64,000 bases of DNA, taken from assembly GCF_004368965.1 (NCBI RefSeq), contig NZ_SORO01000001.1, positions 2,946,001-3,010,000 on the forward strand. The letters run 5' to 3'. The stretch comes from Leptospira meyeri. GTDB taxonomy: Bacteria; Spirochaetota; Leptospiria; Leptospirales; Leptospiraceae. A program made the position numbers and the translations under genes. A model generated the notes under the pieces. It was not told where the DNA came from. It made no database searches and saw only the letters and a program-made list of their open reading frames with translations. Positions 26,881 to 35,920 of the stretch are shown one piece after another (position 1 is the first letter of the stretch; the number at the start of each line of letters is the position of its first letter).

Positions 26881-29800
26881 ATGCGCGTTCGAGGAATTTT
26901 CACTGTTCTCGTTCTCATTTCTTTGGTATTTGTTGGTTGCTCCCGAAAAAAGAAATCGATGCCATTTTGGTTCCTATTGGGTTCCGGTGGTGCAGTGGCT
27001 GATTCCAGTGGGGGGCTTGACACTCCTGCTGACTCTAACGGCGTCCCTCTTCCAACTCCAGGCGATTCGACCGGTGTCACAGACCCAGAAGAAGTTCCAG
27101 GCAACAATTCCGAACAAGAAGTTCCCAACCATGGGCCCGCACGTGTCGTCGGAACCATCGTTCCCGTCGTTTCAGGCGTACCTGCGAATGTTGTTTGTGG
27201 AAACCCGGGGGCACCTTCGGCACCTGGATGTATTGATCTTACTTTAATCTCTGTTAGGATCGAAGTTGCAAATGGAGATAACAATACCCTCGTTGCTTCC
27301 GCTTTTGCAGAATCAAATGGGAAGTTCCAATTTGATCTCAGTGATCTTCCGAACAATAACTACCGAGTTCTAATCAACACTGGTTTTGGACTCAATTATA
27401 CTTACCAAGATTTCTCTTACGTATTTGATCCGACTCAAAATCCATATACCTTAGTCAACGTAGGAAATCTCCTCGCAGAACGACTGTACTATGGCCAAGG
27501 TCCGGCTCAATTTGTGGGAGTGGTGACAAGCCCAGGGTTTTCTGGCGGTGGTGTCACAGTACCGGCAGGACCCATTGCAGGGATCACTGTTTCTATCATT
27601 GATGCCAATGGAAACACAGTGGGAACTGGTGTGACCAACACAAACGGATCTTATGTGATTAACATTAATCCTCTACCTAACGGAAATTACACAGTTGTGT
27701 ATTCAGGCGATTCTGTAGAAGTATCAGGACAACCGTTTGCTAATACAACGGAATTTATTCATTTTACCTTTCCGGGAACCAATCCAAACACAGTGGCGGT
27801 TGTGGATTTGGGAGAAACTAGTCTTCCTTGGATGGCAGCAACAGAAAGTGATCTTCACCTAACTGGAAATATTCTGAATGGTGCGATTGCCTTTGATTCT
27901 ACCACTGTCTTTACCATCAAATTGAAGAACGAACAAGGAGCTGTTTTACAAACGACTCAAATTACAGGAAATGGAAGTTTTACCATCGAAGGAAGTTACC
28001 TTACCAATGGTGTATATTATTTAGAAGTATCGAATCCTGTATTTTATACGGTATCGCAGTCCTTTTTGTTTACTGCCTCTCCGAATGGAGGAACCAAAAA
28101 CATAAACCTGGTCGATCCAATCTACATTGTTGCCAAACCTTCTCTTGTTACTGGATTTGTAAAAGATGCCAATGGAAACCATGTGGCAGGAACTGTTATC
28201 AACGTAAGGCCTTCCGCAAACCAAGCCCCCTCTCGATTATTGTATTTGAAAGAGGATCCAATTCTTGGAAACGCAATCAAACTTTGGATTGTTGAAGCTT
28301 TGAGTGCAGTGGCAGGAACTAACTGCTCTGTAAATCCAACTGGATCGATTTGTTCTTGTGCTCTAAGTCCAACTCCTTCTTGTTTGGTGGCTTATCAAGG
28401 TGCTGGCCCATGGGCATACCAAACCTATGGAAACAAACTCTATGAAGTCAACCCGACAACAAAAGAAGTATCTTTCCTTGCTGCTAGCGGACTTTGGGCG
28501 TATTATATTTCTGCTCCCGGGTTTGAAAATTATTGTGGTTCCAATATTTCTCCTTGTTCTTCAAATCCATTACAAATTAGTTTGAACGGTAACAATTATA
28601 ATGCGGGAACGATCTCGCTCACATCCATTGCAGCTCGTTCCCAAATTGCTGGTTCCATCTCAGTTCGTGATGCGGCGCCTATTGCCAACTCAGTTCATTC
28701 ATCTCAATCTGGACTGTATCTTGTATTGTTAGGGAATACATCTTCTGATGGCTCTGCTCTGGCACATATCACAACAACGTCCAGTGGCCAATTTAGTTTT
28801 GGTGGAAGTTCTTACGTGGTGGCCTTGCCTGCAATCCTTCCTCCTCCGTTTACAAACGATGAAGTTGGCCGTGTGAGTTATGCTTTATACCAGTTGGGTT
28901 CCGGCCTTGCGACAACCTTAGCACAAACGCCAAGTGTTGCCAGAGCCAATGACAGTACCGCTTCCATTGATGTCATTTCTGGGACAGAGTATAACTTCCG
29001 TCAGAGCTCCTACCAACTCATTGTTGTAGATCGTGTGGCTCCTTCCTACCAATCAAGTTATTTATCATCCAGTAGTTTACGAGTGGATACGTCTTCCGTA
29101 GCAACTAACCAATATGCCTCTTCTCCTGCGTTGTTTAACTTAAATGGAACTGTGATGCACAGCCCAAGGGCCACTGTCACAGGAGTTGTGACGGACGCTG
29201 TATCCACTCAAAATGTGAGTGGCGCTACAGTGACTCTTGGACGTCTTGTAGGTGGAAATTTTACAGCGGATGTCCATAGAGACTGCTCTGGTGGGTTTGA
29301 TTCTCCGAATTGTTCTGTTTCTTCTACAAGAACATCTGGCTCTGACCAATTGGTTGGGTCTGTTACTTCCCAATCAAATGGAAGTTATAGTTTCCCATTC
29401 CTTTCCCCTGGTTCTTACCAACTTCGTGTGGAAAAAAATGGAATCACCACCTACTTCCCTGTCGAAGTGGGAACTGGTGGGGGAACTGTCGTAGTCAATA
29501 CTCCCGTGATTACAAATGATGGCCGTGGCCATTTAACAGGGTCTGTACGAACTCCTGGTGGATTTTCTTTCCTTGGAACTTACTCCTTAGAGATTGTGGA
29601 TCCAAATGGTGGTAATTTACGTCCATCAGCAGGAGTGCAACCAGCTTCTATTGCAACAGGAGCCACAGTTTTCTCTAATGCAAGTCAGTATACGATTTTT
29701 AACATCAACGCAGGTCGTTGGAAGGTTCGATTTGTTTCTGCAGGATACCAAACGGTAGAAGGTATTGTGGATATCCAAGCCGATGTAACCACAAACTTCG

Positions 29801-30612
29801 ATATCATTACCTTTGTTCCAGGAAGCCAAACTAGTGGATCCATTTCTGGACGAGCATTGTCCGCTCTGTATAATACTGGCGTTTGTAACCTAACTACACG
29901 CATTCGACCTGGTGTAAATGTAAAGTCTGGTCCTTATGCAATCGATGCAAATGGAGTGACGATCCCAAGTGTTAAAACATCAACTGACGGATCTTATGTG
30001 ATTCCATCGGTTCCGCCTGGAAATTACACTTTAGAAGTATCTGGTTCTGGAAAAAGAGGGGATTGTACTTCTGTTTCCGAAAATTATGCTACCACTTATC
30101 GAACAGTGGTTTCTGCCGGTTCAGAAACACCAGCAAACCAAAACATTCTTGTCACACCAATTCTTGCTGATAATGAAATTCGAGTGGTGCTTTCTTGGGG
30201 TGCCAAACCACGAGATTTGGATTCTCATATGCAGTATGGAAATTCGGCCAATGACCGAATTGTTTGGAATAACAAAAAACCACTTGGTTCTGGGAATGGT
30301 AGCTTAGATTATGATATCACTACTGGGTATGGTCCAGAAACCATCACGGTACAAGGATCCATCTGGAACCAACCAAATCGTTATTACAGCATCTATAATT
30401 GGTCTGGTGAGGCACTTATGGGAGTCTCAGGAGCCAATGTGCGTATCTTCAAGGGAAGTGTCGGAGAAGTGAGAAACTATTCCATTGCTCCTAACCACTC
30501 GAATCGTTGGTGGAAGATTTTCTGTATAACACAAGATAAATCCATTTCGGACGTAGGAACTGCAGGTTGCAGTGCTTCCAACTTTATCGAACGGTCTATG
30601 TATTCCAATTAA
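26881..30612 (+). CDS. Very large lipoprotein with repeated carboxypeptidase-regulatory-like domains
   Basis: 1243 residues. Signal peptide with lipobox VFVGC, then SRKKK. A Pro/Asp/Gly/Ser linker (~35-85) separates the lipid anchor from a row of beta-sandwich units. Each unit has the carboxypeptidase-regulatory pattern, with sequences such as TNGSYVININPLPNGNYTV, SNGSYSFPFLSPGSYQLRV and TDGSYVIPSVPPGNYTLEV. The C-terminal ~150 residues (VVLSWGAKPRDLDSHMQYG, then a His-Trp-rich end) resemble the YfaP/DUF2135 type. It is likely a surface-exposed adhesin or structural protein. An AGAGGG ribosome binding site precedes the ATG. Two hairpins follow the gene. Confidence 0.85.
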   Translation: MRVRGIFTVLVLISLVFVGCSRKKKSMPFWFLLGSGGAVADSSGGLDTPADSNGVPLPTPGDSTGVTDPEEVPGNNSEQEVPNHGPARVVGTIVPVVSGVPANVVCGNPGAPSAPGCIDLTLISVRIEVANGDNNTLVASAFAESNGKFQFDLSDLPNNNYRVLINTGFGLNYTYQDFSYVFDPTQNPYTLVNVGNLLAERLYYGQGPAQFVGVVTSPGFSGGGVTVPAGPIAGITVSIIDANGNTVGTGVTNTNGSYVININPLPNGNYTVVYSGDSVEVSGQPFANTTEFIHFTFPGTNPNTVAVVDLGETSLPWMAATESDLHLTGNILNGAIAFDSTTVFTIKLKNEQGAVLQTTQITGNGSFTIEGSYLTNGVYYLEVSNPVFYTVSQSFLFTASPNGGTKNINLVDPIYIVAKPSLVTGFVKDANGNHVAGTVINVRPSANQAPSRLLYLKEDPILGNAIKLWIVEALSAVAGTNCSVNPTGSICSCALSPTPSCLVAYQGAGPWAYQTYGNKLYEVNPTTKEVSFLAASGLWAYYISAPGFENYCGSNISPCSSNPLQISLNGNNYNAGTISLTSIAARSQIAGSISVRDAAPIANSVHSSQSGLYLVLLGNTSSDGSALAHITTTSSGQFSFGGSSYVVALPAILPPPFTNDEVGRVSYALYQLGSGLATTLAQTPSVARANDSTASIDVISGTEYNFRQSSYQLIVVDRVAPSYQSSYLSSSSLRVDTSSVATNQYASSPALFNLNGTVMHSPRATVTGVVTDAVSTQNVSGATVTLGRLVGGNFTADVHRDCSGGFDSPNCSVSSTRTSGSDQLVGSVTSQSNGSYSFPFLSPGSYQLRVEKNGITTYFPVEVGTGGGTVVVNTPVITNDGRGHLTGSVRTPGGFSFLGTYSLEIVDPNGGNLRPSAGVQPASIATGATVFSNASQYTIFNINAGRWKVRFVSAGYQTVEGIVDIQADVTTNFDIITFVPGSQTSGSISGRALSALYNTGVCNLTTRIRPGVNVKSGPYAIDANGVTIPSVKTSTDGSYVIPSVPPGNYTLEVSGSGKRGDCTSVSENYATTYRTVVSAGSETPANQNILVTPILADNEIRVVLSWGAKPRDLDSHMQYGNSANDRIVWNNKKPLGSGNGSLDYDITTGYGPETITVQGSIWNQPNRYYSIYNWSGEALMGVSGANVRIFKGSVGEVRNYSIAPNHSNRWWKIFCITQDKSISDVGTAGCSASNFIERSMYSN

Positions 30613-30630
30613 TCGACAAACTAAGGTTAA

Positions 30631-30659
30631 AAACTGTATCCAAAGTCAGGATACAGTTT
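30631..30659 (+). terminator. Perfect hairpin after the large lipoprotein gene
   Basis: AAACTGTATCC pairs fully with GGATACAGTTT over a seven-base loop, 18 bases after the stop. Only a weak T-rich stretch follows, so it may pause or protect the 3' end instead of terminating alone; a stronger terminator lies 79 bases on. Confidence 0.55.
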
Positions 30660-30732
30660 GGTTTGTAATTAAAAGAAAAAACAAACGGGACGCAACGACA
30701 AATCTTAGGTAATTTTTACTAAATGGATTGTT

Positions 30733-31515
30733 TTAGGAAAGGACAGTAACGGAATACTGTCCTTTTTTTTCGTTCACTTGTAAGTCTAGGTCATACAAAT
30801 TGGATAAGTTTTTGTCCGTTAGGACTTCGGATTTTTTCCCAAAACTAATGACCTTCCCTTCTTTTAACAAAAGTATTTTAGAAAAGTCTTCGGGAATTTC
30901 TTCGATTCGATGTGTGATGAGAATTCTTGTGAGATTGGGGTTTCCGATTTTTAATTGGGCCAAAGACTTTCCAAAATCAGTTCTTGCTGTTATGTCTAAA
31001 GTAGCTGTGGGTTCATCCAAAACTAAAATTTCTTTTCCCACACCAAATGCTCGTAACAATAAAACCTTCATTTTTTCTCCGGAAGAAAGTGTAGAGTAAA
31101 TTTGGTTTTTTTTATGATTGAGACCAATGGAATCTAACAGAGATTCTGCGGTTTTTTCTTGTTCTTTTGTTGGATCTTTATAAAGGCCTAGAGTTCCAAT
31201 CACTCCAGTCAAAACCATTTCAAAAGTTGTGAGCCTTTGTAGTAAGGTTTCTTGGTGACCTGGTTGGACCATTCCAATTCGATTTTGCAAAGGTGCCATC
31301 GGAGTTTCACCATAAGTTTCTCCAAAAGCAGAAATAGATCCTGTTGTGGGCCAAGAATAACCAAAAAGCAAATTGATAAGTGTAGTTTTTCCCGCTCCAT
31401 TTCTTCCGATGATGGCAAGAGAATCACCTTGGTTTAAAGAAAAATGAACTTGGTCTAAAATCTTTTTGTCGGTTCTTACAAACGAAACAGAATCAAAACG
31501 AATCACTTCACTCAT
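30733..31515 (-). CDS. ABC transporter ATP-binding protein
   Basis: 260 residues with all nucleotide-binding motifs: Walker A GRNGAGKTT (37-45), Q-loop around MVQPGHQET, signature LSSGEKMK (143-150), Walker B EILVLDEPT (162-170) and switch His in ITHRIEE. The closest style is stand-alone ATPases such as ModF/YlbB-type rather than a drug exporter. No permease gene is adjacent, so the partner is unknown. It overlaps the HDOD gene by eight bases, and its 3' end carries the terminator of the opposite gene. Confidence 0.88.
   Translation of the reverse strand: MSEVIRFDSVSFVRTDKKILDQVHFSLNQGDSLAIIGRNGAGKTTLINLLFGYSWPTTGSISAFGETYGETPMAPLQNRIGMVQPGHQETLLQRLTTFEMVLTGVIGTLGLYKDPTKEQEKTAESLLDSIGLNHKKNQIYSTLSSGEKMKVLLLRAFGVGKEILVLDEPTATLDITARTDFGKSLAQLKIGNPNLTRILITHRIEEIPEDFSKILLLKEGKVISFGKKSEVLTDKNLSNLYDLDLQVNEKKGQYSVTVLS
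30738..30770 (+). terminator. Strong terminator, inside the end of the convergent ABC gene
   Basis: An 11-pair perfect stem (AAAGGACAGTA with TACTGTCCTTT), six-base loop and a long T run reading on the plus strand. It serves the large lipoprotein gene yet lies within the last codons of the minus-strand ABC ATPase gene, encoding part of that protein's tail. Confidence 0.85.
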
Positions 31516-33091
31516 TTGATTTTTTAAATAGAAGTTCGATTTTATTCACGGCAGCAGAGAACACATCGATATTATCTAAATTAAATTTTGCGAGTAGGAT
31601 TTTGTCAATGGCATAAAAACCTTTTTTCTGCTCATGGTAATCGGCCATCATATTGGCCATATAAATGACTTCGACAAGATCACGTAATTCTGCTGGAGCC
31701 AAAAAAGGTTTGTGATGGTATTCGATAGCAACACGAAGGTCGAGAGGGAATTCCCATTTTTCGGCAAGAAGGGCCCCGAGTTGCGGATGGCTGAGTCCAA
31801 TGGCCATTTCTTCTAAAAGAGTTGAATTTCCAGAATCAACTCCTCTTTGGTAAGTTTCGATTTTTTTGAAAAAACCTCGATCCACAGAAAGTAAAAGAAA
31901 TTTTCCAATATCGTGTAACAAGGCACTAACGGCAATGATGTCTGCAATTTTATTTGTATGATTGTTTTCTGTTGCCAAATAACGTGCGTAATAACTGCAT
32001 CGGCTCGAGTGGTCCCAAACATCCATCATCTTTCCATATTGACCGTCCATGATTTTACGGACTCCGGAAACATAGAGAAGGTTTCGTAAGTTCTTGAGTC
32101 CTACAACCTTGACTGCTTGTAAGATAGAACTGACTTGGCTTCTATTTGCAAAAAAAGCAGAGTTGGATAGTTTTAACAGATCAGCAGAGAGAGCCGGGTT
32201 TCTTTCGATTTCTTGAGAAATCATATGTAAATCAGAATCAGGATTGTTACAAAGTTGAATGATTTTTGTAAGTGAATGCGGCAGCGGAGGCAATCCATCT
32301 ATTTCGTTTAGAAGTTTTGTTTTTAAATCTGTTTGGATTTCTACTGGAGTTGTGACTTCGGGAACAGATAGAGTAGCGCGTGTTATTTTGTCATTTGTAA
32401 AGATTTTGAATTTTTCAGAACCTATTCCTGAATTTTTTAATAAGAGTTGAATCAGTACTAATCCTAAGCCGGCTGATTCAGTGCTGTCCGAAACATCGGT
32501 GAACGCATCAGAAAGGTCGTTGTAGTTCTTTGCCACCTCGATCCTTCGATTAATCCTTGCTAGTTCTTCTTTGGTGATTGGTGCGTTATTCTCTACCGCA
32601 AAGTGGATGGACTTTCCTTCTACTTTCATGAGTAAACTGATGTAGTAATTTCCGCCTTCTAAGCGATCTAATTGTTCATTCCATTTCATGATGATGTTTT
32701 CTTGGAATCGGGACATTCCCTTCGCATAATCACCAGCATTTTGGATGTCCAAATTTTCACGGGAAAAGTAATCGCGTTTTGCATTTGCCTTATTGGCATT
32801 CATAAGGAGCTCTTTTAGGACAGTAAAGATAACTTCTACTAGATAGAGTTTGTCCATATACCCCATTACATGGACAAGTAATGCGTATATCTCCTGATTT
32901 TGTTCTTCTGTAACAAAGTAAAAATTAATTCTGGATTCTTTTGCGGTCTCTAATTGAGAGATAATATCTTGAAAATTCACAAACGCTTTTTCCCGTAACA
33001 CTCTTATATTATAATTTCTTTTGGACGCAATAGATATTTTTTTCCCATCCAATTTCTCTTTTGTCCCAGGGAAATTGTATAGTGAAAACAA
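31508..33091 (-). CDS. HATPase-like plus HDOD signalling protein
   Basis: 527 residues, soluble. The N-terminal half (~60-250) contains an ATPase-like fold with VLKELLMNANKANAKRD (an N-box-like helix) and STESAGLGLVLIQLLLKNSG (a G-box-like segment). From ~270 follows an HDOD domain: LPPLPHSLTKIIQLCNNPDSDL, LLKLSNSAFFANRSQVSS, and an HD-like ALLHDIGKFLLL, then HPQLGALLAEKW and YHHKP. HDOD proteins usually relay signals instead of cutting cyclic nucleotides. The start is uncertain: TTG at 33091 is the longest, TTG at 33052 an alternative. Coupled to the ABC ATPase downstream. Confidence 0.8.
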   Translation of the reverse strand: MFSLYNFPGTKEKLDGKKISIASKRNYNIRVLREKAFVNFQDIISQLETAKESRINFYFVTEEQNQEIYALLVHVMGYMDKLYLVEVIFTVLKELLMNANKANAKRDYFSRENLDIQNAGDYAKGMSRFQENIIMKWNEQLDRLEGGNYYISLLMKVEGKSIHFAVENNAPITKEELARINRRIEVAKNYNDLSDAFTDVSDSTESAGLGLVLIQLLLKNSGIGSEKFKIFTNDKITRATLSVPEVTTPVEIQTDLKTKLLNEIDGLPPLPHSLTKIIQLCNNPDSDLHMISQEIERNPALSADLLKLSNSAFFANRSQVSSILQAVKVVGLKNLRNLLYVSGVRKIMDGQYGKMMDVWDHSSRCSYYARYLATENNHTNKIADIIAVSALLHDIGKFLLLSVDRGFFKKIETYQRGVDSGNSTLLEEMAIGLSHPQLGALLAEKWEFPLDLRVAIEYHHKPFLAPAELRDLVEVIYMANMMADYHEQKKGFYAIDKILLAKFNLDNIDVFSAAVNKIELLFKKSNE

Positions 33092-33108
33092 CAGTGGAGG
33101 AAATCACT

Positions 33109-33294
33109 ATGGATATGTTAGACCAAATGAATTTGCATTTGCTTATGCAAGAGAGGTTGGAAAAAATTTTAGAGGATATGGAAAAAAGACCTAAGGGGAA
33201 ATCCAAAAAAACAAAAGGTTTTGATCAAATTCCCGCAAACAAAGAAAGAGCAGAGTGGAATCTACAAGAAATACCGGTTCTATTTGGTGCTTAA
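33109..33294 (+). CDS. Small basic/acidic protein of unknown function
   Basis: 61 residues from the ATG at 33109, which has a strong GGAGG nine bases upstream; a longer in-frame start at 33061 has none. MDMLDQMNLHLLMQERLEKI predicts one amphipathic helix, followed by a Lys-rich stretch (KRPKGKSKKTKG) and a short acidic end. No Cys and no signal peptide. It runs divergently from the HDOD gene and convergently into the DUF115 gene, with which it shares one TTAA as overlapping stops. Possibly a small regulator; the family is not recognised. Confidence 0.6.
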   Translation: MDMLDQMNLHLLMQERLEKILEDMEKRPKGKSKKTKGFDQIPANKERAEWNLQEIPVLFGA

Positions 33295-34607
33295 CTTAGT
33301 GAAAACCGCAACCAAGTGGTAAGGGTTTTTTGATGAATGATTCCGGATTGGTCTTGGTTAGCCCACTTTGCCAGATCCGATAATGATGGGGGAAAACCCT
33401 GAAATGATTCAAGTAAATGTTCAGATTTTCTTTTGGATGGGAGATTCGTTTCATCGGCTTCTTTGAGATTTTGAATGTTGAAAGTAGATTCTTTTCGATT
33501 CATTTGTTCCCAGGCAATTTGGTTTTTGCCTTTTCGTTCACCAGAATACAGTCGTTTGGTGATTAGTTCTAAACTTTTTTTTCTGTTGGTGAATGGCAGA
33601 TAAAACCGTTCGTATCCAGTTCCTTTACAATGGGATTTTCCGCGTTCCGAAATATAACTTACCCCACTTACAAAAAATTCTCTTTTATTTATCTGCTCTG
33701 TAATCGAAATAACCATTCCCAATAAATTCAAACTAGCATTGGAATAATGTGGCCATTTTTTTCCGAATCCAGTTTGAAATAGATGTTCCAGGATTTGATC
33801 GAGTGGATGACCCGTATTGACTAGAATTTTTGGATTTTTCAGTTCAAAAATATATGGTGCGCCACCTAGCCAAGTAATGATGGGAATGTTTGATGGAATT
33901 TCTGTCAAAAAATGATAGGTTGTTCCTCGGCCAGAATCAAAAGAGACAATATAATCAGGAATAATTCCGTTTGGCAAAAGGTAACCGATGGAGGTATCAC
34001 TGGCAAAAATTAGAAAAGTGGAACGATTTTTTTTGATGGTCGAAAGATTGGTTTCTAAGCCCGGACTAGCACCCACGAATAAAATAGATGTTTTTTCGCC
34101 CGAGAAGGATTGAAACCATCGAATGCTCGTATCGTTATAAAACAGCCCAATTCTATTTTTTAAATAATTATGAGTCCATAACTTACTGAAATGTTCGATG
34201 GTGTTTTGATTGATCCCATCGGAAACAAACTGAGACTGAAAATAGTTTTTGCATTTAGATACTAACTCTGGGAAAAAACGTTCGTAACTTGGAGTTACAT
34301 ATAATTTCCATTTAGAAAGAGTTGAATTTGCTTCCGTTTGAATGTTTTGAATTTCAGTTTTTAGTTCTGCCCAATTTGGTGTGGTACCGGTGAGGCAAAA
34401 TAAAAAACAACCTTTTGCATTGGCTTGGTTTTTTAGATCTAAAAGTTCCGATTGGAATTCATTTAGTTCATAAACTTCTTTTTCTGGTTCCCAAAAGATA
34501 ATGATAGGGTGGTTTCGTGTGGTAACGAAGGATCTAACTGCGTGTAAGGCACCTATGCCAAGTAGAACTGGGATGGAATCAAAACTGAATGATGAAAGAA
34601 ATCGCAA
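33291..34607 (-). CDS. DUF115 (Maf-like) glycosyltransferase
   Basis: 438 residues, soluble. The DUF115 core is recognised by SILFVGASPGLETNLSTIKK, FLIFASDTSIGYLLPNGIIPDYIVSFDSG, and HYSNASLNLLGMVISITEQ with FFVSGVSYISERGKSHCKGT near the C-terminal half. In other bacteria such motility-associated factors add nonulosonic acids to flagellin. Leptospiral flagella are periplasmic and modified, so that role is possible. The start is TTG at 34607, with AGGAGG only two bases upstream, which is unusually close. No flagellin gene is adjacent. Confidence 0.78.
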   Translation of the reverse strand: MRFLSSFSFDSIPVLLGIGALHAVRSFVTTRNHPIIIFWEPEKEVYELNEFQSELLDLKNQANAKGCFLFCLTGTTPNWAELKTEIQNIQTEANSTLSKWKLYVTPSYERFFPELVSKCKNYFQSQFVSDGINQNTIEHFSKLWTHNYLKNRIGLFYNDTSIRWFQSFSGEKTSILFVGASPGLETNLSTIKKNRSTFLIFASDTSIGYLLPNGIIPDYIVSFDSGRGTTYHFLTEIPSNIPIITWLGGAPYIFELKNPKILVNTGHPLDQILEHLFQTGFGKKWPHYSNASLNLLGMVISITEQINKREFFVSGVSYISERGKSHCKGTGYERFYLPFTNRKKSLELITKRLYSGERKGKNQIAWEQMNRKESTFNIQNLKEADETNLPSKRKSEHLLESFQGFPPSLSDLAKWANQDQSGIIHQKTLTTWLRFSLS

Positions 34608-34717
34608 AGCCTCCTTTTCAGGGGAGACTTTTGAGTGTAGGAAATATTGATCGGAAGTTTGAAAGTTATAGAGAAGGTTGTTTTGAAAGTGAGGGATTAG
34701 AGGAATGGGAGTAACCT

Positions 34718-35191
34718 CTAGTCCTCATCATCCTCGTCTGAATCATCATCGTCATCAGAGTCGTCGTCGAAATCGTCATCATCCTCTTCATCTTCTTCGT
34801 CCTCAGAATCATCACCAAATTCGTCTTCGAAACCATCTTCTAGTTCTGGTTTACGAGCTTCTTCTTCTGGGATAAAATCTTCTTCGATGTCTTCTTCCGC
34901 ATGAGGAGCAAAAGAAGTACCCGCTGTGGATGTAACACCTGCCAGTTTGTCTTTTTCTGCTTGGAGGAGTGCTTTTTCTTCAGAGGAAAGGTATTTCCAC
35001 TGAACCATATCGTTTGTCAGTGCATATAAGGCTTGCACAGTCAGTTTACGGTTTTTTAATTTTTTAGGAAGAGTGATCTTTTCAATTTTGTCGATCGTGC
35101 TGAAACCGGCCACGCAAGTTTCGTATTTTTTTTCCCGGCAAAGTTCTATTAAGGATACGATATCGAAGTCTTCTTTATGCGATTGGCTCAT
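34718..35191 (-). CDS. Short domain with extreme Asp/Glu tail; possible RNA polymerase omega-like protein
   Basis: 157 residues from the ATG at 35191 (MSQSHKEDFD). Residues 1-75 form a small helical domain, CREKKYETCVAGFSTIDKI then NRKLTVQALYALTNDMVQW, whose Y-E-x-x-V-A and K-x-T-x-x-A-L spacing recalls the omega subunit (RpoZ). From about residue 95 the protein is nearly all Asp and Glu, ending in DDDDDSDEDDED. The DNA there is a TCATC-rich repeat that could slip. Omega identity is tentative; a nucleic-acid-mimic or chaperone-like acidic protein is the alternative. Confidence 0.55.
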   Translation of the reverse strand: MSQSHKEDFDIVSLIELCREKKYETCVAGFSTIDKIEKITLPKKLKNRKLTVQALYALTNDMVQWKYLSSEEKALLQAEKDKLAGVTSTAGTSFAPHAEEDIEEDFIPEEEARKPELEDGFEDEFGDDSEDEEDEEDDDDFDDDSDDDDDSDEDDED

Positions 35192-35329
35192 TTTCTTTGA
35201 TTCCCTGGAGGAAGTGAGTGGAATGTTAGACCAGATTGAGGGGCGGGGGTCAGATGTCAAGGGAAAGTTCGAAAACTGGCTTTACAGACCTTCTCGTAGT
35301 CCAAACCATGGGGAAGGACCGTCCAACAT

Positions 35330-35920
35330 ATGGGATTTATGAAAGCCTCCCTCATCTTAACTGTTAGTTTATGTCTCATTAGCTGCGCCCCGGCGAAATC
35401 CTCTTATTTTGGAGAGGAGTCTTGGGCCGGACTAACTTCCTCTGGCGCTGAAATTTCTTTCTCCCAATTGGAAAAAGAGGGAATTGCCATCAACGTATAC
35501 TCACCCGATTGTGTTCCTTGTTGGAAAGAGATACCGGCACTCAATCTTCTTCACGCAGAAATCGAAAGTCGCTTCCCATCGAAAGCTTTATACATGGTTG
35601 TAGACCCTTACCAAATCGTACCTGATATAACCGATGAGCGTCCGTTTGGTGAAGTTTACCAGTTGGCAAAAGCCAGAATGGAAGTAGAAATCAAAAATAG
35701 AAATATACGAGTTCCCATCGTGTTTATGAAACCACCTTTTCGTGTTAAAGAAGGGAGTCTGATTACAGGAACACCGGAAACAATGTTGTTCGCAACAAAA
35801 CCGATGAGATTGTATTATAATTTTTTGGGATCAATTTCGGAACAAACATCTCCAGATGTCATTCGGAAGGATGCCAAGTTTAATTTCTTTCGTTATCAAT
35901 TTGGAATGGAATCATTATGA
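35330..35920 (+). CDS. Thioredoxin-like (TlpA-type) lipoprotein
   Basis: 196 residues. Signal peptide and lipobox CLISCAPAK; starts at 35330 or, more likely, the second ATG at 35339. The domain has a C-x-x-C in NVYSPDCVPCWKEIPALNLL, the hallmark of TlpA/ResA-like thiol-disulfide proteins outside the membrane, followed by YMVVDPYQI and VPIVFMKPPF in place of the usual cis-Pro loop. It may reduce cytochrome or envelope cysteines. Overlaps the amidotransferase gene by four bases (ATGA). Confidence 0.8.
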   Translation: MGFMKASLILTVSLCLISCAPAKSSYFGEESWAGLTSSGAEISFSQLEKEGIAINVYSPDCVPCWKEIPALNLLHAEIESRFPSKALYMVVDPYQIVPDITDERPFGEVYQLAKARMEVEIKNRNIRVPIVFMKPPFRVKEGSLITGTPETMLFATKPMRLYYNFLGSISEQTSPDVIRKDAKFNFFRYQFGMESL

